37,878 nt of DNA. Origin: an uncultured Anaerobiospirillum sp. (lineage in GTDB: Bacteria > Pseudomonadota > Gammaproteobacteria > Enterobacterales > Succinivibrionaceae). The stretch covers positions 1 through 37,878 of the forward strand of contig CALXNA010000033.1 in the NCBI GenBank assembly GCA_944389615.1, written 5' to 3'. The notes under the pieces were generated by a model, which searched no databases, was not told the origin of the DNA, and saw only the letters and a list, made by a program, of their open reading frames with translations. Of the stretch, positions 32,955 to 37,878 are shown piece by piece (the stretch's first letter is position 1; each line of letters begins with the position of its first letter). A program made the translations under genes and the position numbers.

Positions 32955-35900
32955 TTGGTTTGATCCTCTGGGGGCTGGGTGTCCGGCGCTGCCGCGCCGT
33001 CCCGGCCGAGGCTGCGCCCGAGGCCGGGACGGCGGGGCAGAGGGTGGAATAGCATGGTGACGAGCACGAAGAAGGTCGGTACCATGATGAGGCCTAAGGT
33101 GGTCGCGGTGAGGGTGCCGCCGAAGACGCCAGTACCGATCGACTGCTGCGACCCGGCACCGGCGCCATTGGCGCCCATGAGCGGCACGACGCCTAGTAAG
33201 AAGGCCACGGAGGTCATGACGATGGGCCTAAATCTGAGGTTGGCGGCCTCTTGGGCGCTCTTTAAGAGCGAGCGGCCCTGCACTCGGAACTGGTGGGCAT
33301 ACTCGACAATCAAGATCGCGTTCTTGGCCGAGAGGCCACCGGTGGTGAGCAGGCCGACCTGCAGGTAGACGTCATTTTCCATGCCTCTGAGGAAGATAAA
33401 GAGCAGGGCGCCGAAGATGCCGATCGGCACGATCAACATCACCGCTAATGGAATCGACCACGACTCGTAGAGCGCGGCAAGGCATAAGAATACGACGACT
33501 GCGGAGAGCAGGTAGAGGCTGCTTTGGCTTGAGCCGGTGAGCTTCTCTTGGTAGGAGATGCCGCTCCAAGCATAGCCGTACTCGCTTGGGTGCTGCTCGA
33601 TGATGCGCGCGATCTCGTCCATGGCTTGGCCCGAGCTGACACCCGGGGCCGGGTCACCTGAGAGCGAGACTGAGGCGATGCCGTTGAAGCGCTCGAGCTG
33701 TTGCGGGCCGTAGCTCCAGTCGATCGAGCCGATGGTATCAAAGGACACCATCTTGCCATCGCTGTTCTTAAAGTAGAGCTTGCTCAAGTCCGAAGGCAGC
33801 GAGCGGAACTGGGCGTCCGATTGGACGTAGACGCGCTTGATGCGGCCACGGTCGATGAAGTCGTTGACGTAGGAGCCGCCCCATGCGATCTGCAGGTTCT
33901 GGTTGATGACGGACGGGTCGAGCTTGAACTGCCCGGCGCGTTGGTCATCGATGTTGATGTTCAGCTGCAAGGCATCGTTTTGGGCGTTAGAGCGCACGTT
34001 GTAGAGCAGCGGGCTTTGGCGGGCCTGCTCGACGATGGCGGCGACATCCTGCATGAATTGCTCGTGGCTGTGACCCATGACGTTTTGCACGTAGACGTTA
34101 AAGCCGGAGCTGCCGCCCATGCCGGAGATGGCGGCAGGCAGATTGAGTCTGATCTCCGCGTCGGGGTAGTGATCAAAGTAGCGCTTGGCGCGATCTAAGA
34201 TGGCAAAGGCAGTATTGTCCTCGCCCGGGCGCTGCTCCCACGGCACTAAGCGAATGTAGGCGCGGGCGGTAGCTTGGCCGCGTGAGGAACCGGCCGAGCC
34301 TAAGGAGAGGAGGATGCCGTCGACATTGTCAACTTCGTGCTCTAAGAAGTAGTTCTCGACATCACGGCCGACCCGGGCGGTCTGGGTCATGGTCGACGAG
34401 GAGGGCAGCACGATGCGCACCGAGATAATGCCTTGGTCTTCTGAAGGCAGAAAGGACGAGGGAATCTTGGTAAAGAGGAAGGCCGCGCCCGCGGTCACGC
34501 CGATAAAGCCTAAGACGACGAGGAACTTGTGGGTGAGACAGAAGCCATTGAGGGCGCGGTAGCCGCGAAAGCACAGGTTAAAGCCGCGGTCGAAGAAGAC
34601 CAAGATGCCCTGCTCGCTGGTGGGCTTGGCCGTATCGTGTTGTAGCTGCGCTTTAGCGCGCTCGCGGCGCGTCTGTTTGCGATGGTCTTTTAAGATGGTG
34701 GCGCAGAGGGCCGGGGTGATGACGATGGCGACTAGGATCGACACCAGCATGGCGCTGACAATGGTGACCGAGAACTGGCGGTAGATGTTGCCGGTGGCGC
34801 CAGAGAAAAAGGACATCGGGGTGAAGACTGCGGCGATGACGAGGCCGACACCAAAGAGCGCCGAGGTAATCTCCGCCATCGACTTGACCGCGGCATCGTA
34901 GGGGCTGAGGTGCTCAGTCTCGATGATGCGGTTGATGTTTTCAACCACCACGATCGCGTCATCGACCAAGAGGCCGATCGCCAGCACCATGGCAAAGAGA
35001 GTCAGGGTGTTAAGCGAATAGCCTAGGGCATAAAGCACGACCACGGTGGCGGCGAGCACGATCGGGATGGTCAGGGCCACGATCAGGGTCGAGCGCAGGT
35101 CGCGCAAGAAGAGCAAGATCACCAAGGAGACAAGGCAGAGCGCCTCAACTAAGGTTTTGCCCACCTCCGAGAGCGAGGCTTTGACAAAGGGCACCGTGTC
35201 ATAAGGTATGGCATACTCGAGATTGTTAGGGAAGAGAGGGCGCAGGCGCTCGAGCTCCGCGGCGACGAGCTGGGCGACCTCGACGGCGTTGGCGCCATCG
35301 GTCAGGCTGATATCAAGGGCCGCCATCGGGCTCTTGTTGTAGTTACCAAAGTAGGTGTAGGAGCTGCGGCCCATCTCGACGCGCGCGACATCGCGCAGAT
35401 AGACCGTGGCACCTTCGCTCGTGACCTTGACCAAGATGTTCTCAAAGTCGGACACCTCGTTTAACAGGGCGCGTGACTTGATGGTGACGTTGATGGCTTG
35501 GTTGGGGCCTGCGGGCAGGTCGCCTAATTGGCCCACTGAGATTTGCTTGTTTTGGTTCTCAATGGCGCTGACCACCTCGGAGGGGTTGAGCTTGTACTGG
35601 AACAGCTTGTTTTGGTCGAGCCAAATGCGCATGGCGTAGGACGCGCCTTGGACGGAGACGTCACCGACGCCATTGACGCGCGAGATCGGGTCTTGTACCA
35701 CCGAGACCAAGAAGTCGGCGATGTCTTCTTGGCTCATCGAGTCATTGCGGGTGTAGAAGGCAATGGTCTGCAGCGTGTCATCGGACACTTTGCGCACGCG
35801 TAGGCCTGAGCGCTGCACTTGATCGGGCAGACGCGAGGTGATGCCGCTTAAGCGGTTTTGTACCTGCATCTGTGCCACATCGACGTCGACATTGGTATCA

Positions 35901-36184
35901 AAGGAGAAGCGCAGGCGTACGGAGCCGTCCGAGGTCGAGGTGGTCGAGAAGTAGAGCAGGCCATCGAGGCCCGTCATCTCTTGCTCGATGACCTGCGCCA
36001 CCGAGTTCTCAACCGTTTGCGCCGAGGCACCGGAGTAGGTGCACGAGACGCTGACCGAAGGCGGGGCGATCTCAGGCAGCCGGGAGATCTTCATGCGCGG
36101 CAGGCAGATCGCACCGGCGATCATGATCATAAGAGCGATGACCCATGCCGCCACCGGGCGGTCAATAAAGAACTTGCTGATCAT
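32939..36184 (-). CDS. acrB: RND efflux pump inner-membrane transporter, AcrB/HAE1 family
   Basis: This trimeric inner-membrane proton antiporter expels drugs and other hydrophobic compounds through AcrA and an outer-membrane TolC channel. At 1081 residues it is slightly longer than E. coli AcrB (1049). It begins MISKFFIDRPVAAWVIA. The proton-relay Asp408 and Asp409 are in VLAIGLLVDDAIVVVENIN, and the relay Lys is in GLLTTGGLSAKNAILIVEYA. Two large periplasmic loops and the usual 12 membrane segments are recognisable. The extra length is mainly a hydrophilic C-terminal tail (RRPGLGRSLGRDGAAAPDT onward), whose end overlaps a TAGAGACC repeat. The acrA stop is one base before this ATG, so the genes form an operon. 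No tolC is in the window. Confidence 0.95.
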   Translation of the reverse strand: MISKFFIDRPVAAWVIALMIMIAGAICLPRMKISRLPEIAPPSVSVSCTYSGASAQTVENSVAQVIEQEMTGLDGLLYFSTTSTSDGSVRLRFSFDTNVDVDVAQMQVQNRLSGITSRLPDQVQRSGLRVRKVSDDTLQTIAFYTRNDSMSQEDIADFLVSVVQDPISRVNGVGDVSVQGASYAMRIWLDQNKLFQYKLNPSEVVSAIENQNKQISVGQLGDLPAGPNQAINVTIKSRALLNEVSDFENILVKVTSEGATVYLRDVARVEMGRSSYTYFGNYNKSPMAALDISLTDGANAVEVAQLVAAELERLRPLFPNNLEYAIPYDTVPFVKASLSEVGKTLVEALCLVSLVILLFLRDLRSTLIVALTIPIVLAATVVVLYALGYSLNTLTLFAMVLAIGLLVDDAIVVVENINRIIETEHLSPYDAAVKSMAEITSALFGVGLVIAAVFTPMSFFSGATGNIYRQFSVTIVSAMLVSILVAIVITPALCATILKDHRKQTRRERAKAQLQHDTAKPTSEQGILVFFDRGFNLCFRGYRALNGFCLTHKFLVVLGFIGVTAGAAFLFTKIPSSFLPSEDQGIISVRIVLPSSSTMTQTARVGRDVENYFLEHEVDNVDGILLSLGSAGSSRGQATARAYIRLVPWEQRPGEDNTAFAILDRAKRYFDHYPDAEIRLNLPAAISGMGGSSGFNVYVQNVMGHSHEQFMQDVAAIVEQARQSPLLYNVRSNAQNDALQLNINIDDQRAGQFKLDPSVINQNLQIAWGGSYVNDFIDRGRIKRVYVQSDAQFRSLPSDLSKLYFKNSDGKMVSFDTIGSIDWSYGPQQLERFNGIASVSLSGDPAPGVSSGQAMDEIARIIEQHPSEYGYAWSGISYQEKLTGSSQSSLYLLSAVVVFLCLAALYESWSIPLAVMLIVPIGIFGALLFIFLRGMENDVYLQVGLLTTGGLSAKNAILIVEYAHQFRVQGRSLLKSAQEAANLRFRPIVMTSVAFLLGVVPLMGANGAGAGSQQSIGTGVFGGTLTATTLGLIMVPTFFVLVTMLFHPLPRRPGLGRSLGRDGAAAPDTQPPEDQTKVSKE

Positions 36185-36185
36185 G

Positions 36186-37469
36186 TCACGAACCTACCGT
36201 AGTCGGGGCGACCGCCGCGCTTTGATTGAGGCCCGAGGCCGCAGGCAAGCTCGGCGCCTTCGGCGTCAGCTCCGTCTTGTTATCTAAGGTGATATCAACG
36301 CCATCGCGATTGACCACGCGCACCTTGGAGCCGTGGCGCAGCGAGCCGCTGCCGGATACTACCACCTCATAGCTGCTATCGAGGCCATCTAAGACGCGCC
36401 AGCCATCGTTATAGAGCTCCCCTAGAGTGACGTTGGTTTGTACCGCGCGCCCACCTTGCACGGTATAGACATAGGCATTGCCCTTCGGGTCACGCATTAC
36501 CGCCTGTGGCGGCAGGGTCATGATGTTCTGGGCCACGCCGCCATTGACCTTGCACACCACGGCCATGCCCGGCAAGAGCAGGTGGTCGGGGTTATCGAAG
36601 ATGGCGCGTAAGGCCAAAGAGCCCGACTCCTCATCGACGATGACCTCTGAGAGGCTGAGCACGCCTAAGTGCGAGTAGAGCGAGCCATCTTCAAAGTACA
36701 AGGACACATCGTAGGCGCGATCGCTTAAGTAGATAGTGCCATCGAGCAGGCCCTCGCGCAGCTTACGCCATTGCAGTGCGCTCTGCTCCATGTCGACATA
36801 GACCTTATCGAGGTCAATGATGGTGGCCAAGGGCTCGCTTTGGTTGGCGGTGACTAAGGCACCGCGCGTGACCTTGGAGGCGCCAATGATTCCGGCGATC
36901 GGGGCGCGCACCGTGGTGTAATCAAGCGAGATCTTGGCACTGGTTAAGGCCGCGAGATAGAGCTTTTCGTCGGCCTGCGCCAGCTCATAGGTGAGCAGGG
37001 CGTCATCGCGCTCTTTTTCGGAGGCGCTGCGGCGCTTGTAGAGCTGGGCAAAGCGCTCATAGTCCTTATAGGCCATCTTGCGCTGCACTACCGCGCGGTC
37101 GTACGAAGCTTGGGCGTGGTCGAGCTGAGCTTGGAAGATAGCCGGGTCAATCTCATAGAGCGGCGTGCCCTCTTCGACCTCGGCGCCCTCTTCAAAGAGG
37201 CGCTTTAAGATGATGCCGTCGACCTGCGGCCTAACATCGGCGCGGGTATAGGCACTGATGCGCCCGCTTAAGTTAAAGGAGCGCTCGCGGTTCTTAAACT
37301 CAGGGTGAATGGTGCTGATGTCATAGACGACTTCGGCCAAGGACGGGTTTTTGCCCGCGGCCGCGTCCTTTTGCTCTTCAAGTTGGCAGCCGCCCAGCGC
37401 TAGGCTCAAGATCAAGGCAAGCCCGAAGCCCCACCCTGATATGCGTGTCAGCCTGTGATGCTCTGCCAT
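36186..37469 (-). CDS. acrA: RND efflux periplasmic adaptor lipoprotein, AcrA family
   Basis: This membrane-fusion protein links AcrB to the outer-membrane channel. The 427-residue product has a lipoprotein signal ending LSLALGGC (Cys28). The barrel-sandwich half-motif SGRISAYTRADVRPQVDGIILKRLFEEG comes next, followed by a helical hairpin (about 120-195). The second half-motif is DYTTVRAPIAGIIGASKVTRGALV, and beta-barrel and membrane-proximal domains follow. A Pro/Ala-rich tail ends the protein. ATG 37469 gives a clean lipoprotein signal, whereas a start at 37526 would put 19 extra residues before it. The -35/-10 pair at 37613-37642 is the likely operon promoter. Confidence 0.93.
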   Translation of the reverse strand: MAEHHRLTRISGWGFGLALILSLALGGCQLEEQKDAAAGKNPSLAEVVYDISTIHPEFKNRERSFNLSGRISAYTRADVRPQVDGIILKRLFEEGAEVEEGTPLYEIDPAIFQAQLDHAQASYDRAVVQRKMAYKDYERFAQLYKRRSASEKERDDALLTYELAQADEKLYLAALTSAKISLDYTTVRAPIAGIIGASKVTRGALVTANQSEPLATIIDLDKVYVDMEQSALQWRKLREGLLDGTIYLSDRAYDVSLYFEDGSLYSHLGVLSLSEVIVDEESGSLALRAIFDNPDHLLLPGMAVVCKVNGGVAQNIMTLPPQAVMRDPKGNAYVYTVQGGRAVQTNVTLGELYNDGWRVLDGLDSSYEVVVSGSGSLRHGSKVRVVNRDGVDITLDNKTELTPKAPSLPAASGLNQSAAVAPTTVGS

Positions 37470-37722
37470 AGCGCCACCCCCAGTCAGATCCAAAACCAAT
37501 GAGCCCACCTTGGCCGCCTGCGCCAAGCGTTTTGCTGCTGGGCGGTCGGGGGCGCCTGCGACGCTCTAGGCTCGCAGGCGTTCACCGCATTCAATGACGG
37601 TGCGTTAAGCTAACTATAGCCCGAACTTTCGTGCCCTTGCAATGAAAGGGCCGTGAAGAGCGGGAGTGCATCGCACTTTGCGCCGTGCTGTGCGCGCGCA
37701 AGCGAAGGTGGGGCGCGAGCAT
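37470..37722. other. acrA upstream region
   Basis: About 250 bases that hold the acrAB promoter described separately. No coding frame is supported, and no divergent acrR-type repressor gene is present next to acrA, unlike in E. coli. Confidence 0.4.
37613..37642 (-). promoter_or_regulatory. acrAB promoter with inverted repeats
   Basis: On the minus strand TTGCAA (37642-37637) is followed after 18 bases by TATAGT (37618-37613), about 145 bases from the acrA start. CCCTT-GCAATGA-AAGGG (37634-37650) spans the -35, and GCTA-ACTA-TAGC (37609-37620) spans the -10. Both are possible operators for a repressor not encoded in this window. Confidence 0.45.
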
Positions 37723-37753
37723 AAAAAAGGCCTTGTCTGGTGAACAAGGCCAT
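37723..37753 (-). terminator. Terminator at the right edge
   Basis: GGCCTTGT (37729-37736) pairs perfectly with ACAAGGCC (37744-37751) around a 7-base loop. On the minus strand a six-base T run follows. It therefore ends a transcript entering from beyond 37878, and comes 5 bases after the TAG of the partial frame at 37757. Confidence 0.78.
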
Positions 37754-37756
37754 TTT

Positions 37757-37878
37757 CTATTGCGCTTTACGTTCTTTGCTTAGGTTTTGTTCAGAACGTG
37801 GGTTCATTATGCATCCGTTTTCTTTGGTTAGACTTAGCTGCCCCAAGCTGGTACGTTTTTTTTCGCAACTAGCCAGTA
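37757..37878 (-). CDS. Possible 3' end of a gene running off the right edge
   Basis: A minus-strand frame open from the window edge gives about 39 hydrophilic residues, including GQLSLTKENG and MNPRSEQNLSKERKAQ, then TAG at 37759-37757. A strong terminator follows within a few bases, which supports a real gene end. The short length and the CTA/AGT codons, unusual for this genome, keep it uncertain. I do not recognise a family. It could also be just a small frame of 16 codons from the ATG at about 37807. Confidence 0.33.
   Translation of the reverse strand, partial: LASCEKKRTSLGQLSLTKENGCIMNPRSEQNLSKERKAQ

Noticed and set aside
33701..34198. 165-codon + strand frame inside acrB
   Set aside because: It is antisense to conserved AcrB coding sequence and open only because of the GC-rich third positions of acrB.

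Overview
The window is GC-rich chromosomal DNA from a Gram-negative bacterium. It carries outer-membrane secretion genes, lipoproteins, an RND efflux pump and a PBP4-type endopeptidase. The housekeeping genes resemble gammaproteobacterial ones, notably AlaA, FolD, RibH and the orders aroQ-accB-accC and ribD/E/H-nusB-thiL. A gut or rumen anaerobe of the Succinivibrionaceae type is my best guess, but that is inference. No tRNA, rRNA, CRISPR array, transposase or phage gene was seen.

Layout. Positions 1-304 hold intergenic repeats. Positions 305-9910 form an accessory island: a two-partner secretion pair (transporter tpsB and exoprotein tpsA, + strand) flanked by two paralogous AAA-ATPase-like/PD-(D/E)XK nuclease genes (- strand). 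The left paralog has intact motifs; the right one has lost both the ATPase and the nuclease residues. Next come alaA, a 1-kb repeat-filled gap, and dacB (all -), divergent from fabV and folD (+). A large membrane-anchored Ala/Lys/Gln-rich protein (16469-18784, +) converges on aroQ-accB-accC (-). At 22450-24893 (-) lies a polysaccharide-decoration pair: an FrhB-like iron-sulfur oxidoreductase and a pyruvyltransferase that has an in-frame amber codon and an 11-base G tract. Then follow glyA, ribD, ribE, ribH, nusB, thiL and an FKBP-type lipoprotein (all +). The acrA-acrB efflux pair (-) follows, and a possible gene end lies at the right edge.

How the genes work together. FabV and AccB/AccC belong to fatty-acid synthesis. 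FolD and GlyA are one-carbon enzymes. RibD, RibE and RibH are three steps of riboflavin synthesis, and ThiL makes thiamine diphosphate. TpsB/TpsA, DacB, the FKBP lipoprotein, AcrAB and the pyruvyltransferase pair all act on the cell envelope or surface.

Most notable points: (1) AccC and RibD, unrelated enzymes, both carry long histone-H1-like Lys/Ala/Thr-rich C-terminal tails. (2) An intergenic repeat family with a TTAGAGACC core lies directly 3' of three minus-strand genes. (3) The pyruvyltransferase has an amber exactly where the family usually has Gln, plus a G11 tract. (4) An intact/degenerate ATPase-nuclease pair brackets the secretion locus. (5) The alaA leader has a strong Shine-Dalgarno held away from the start by a small palindrome. 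(6) Terminator-like hairpins sit right upstream of several start codons. Start codons were re-chosen from ribosome-binding sites and family alignments for many genes. All functions are calls from sequence reading, without database searches.
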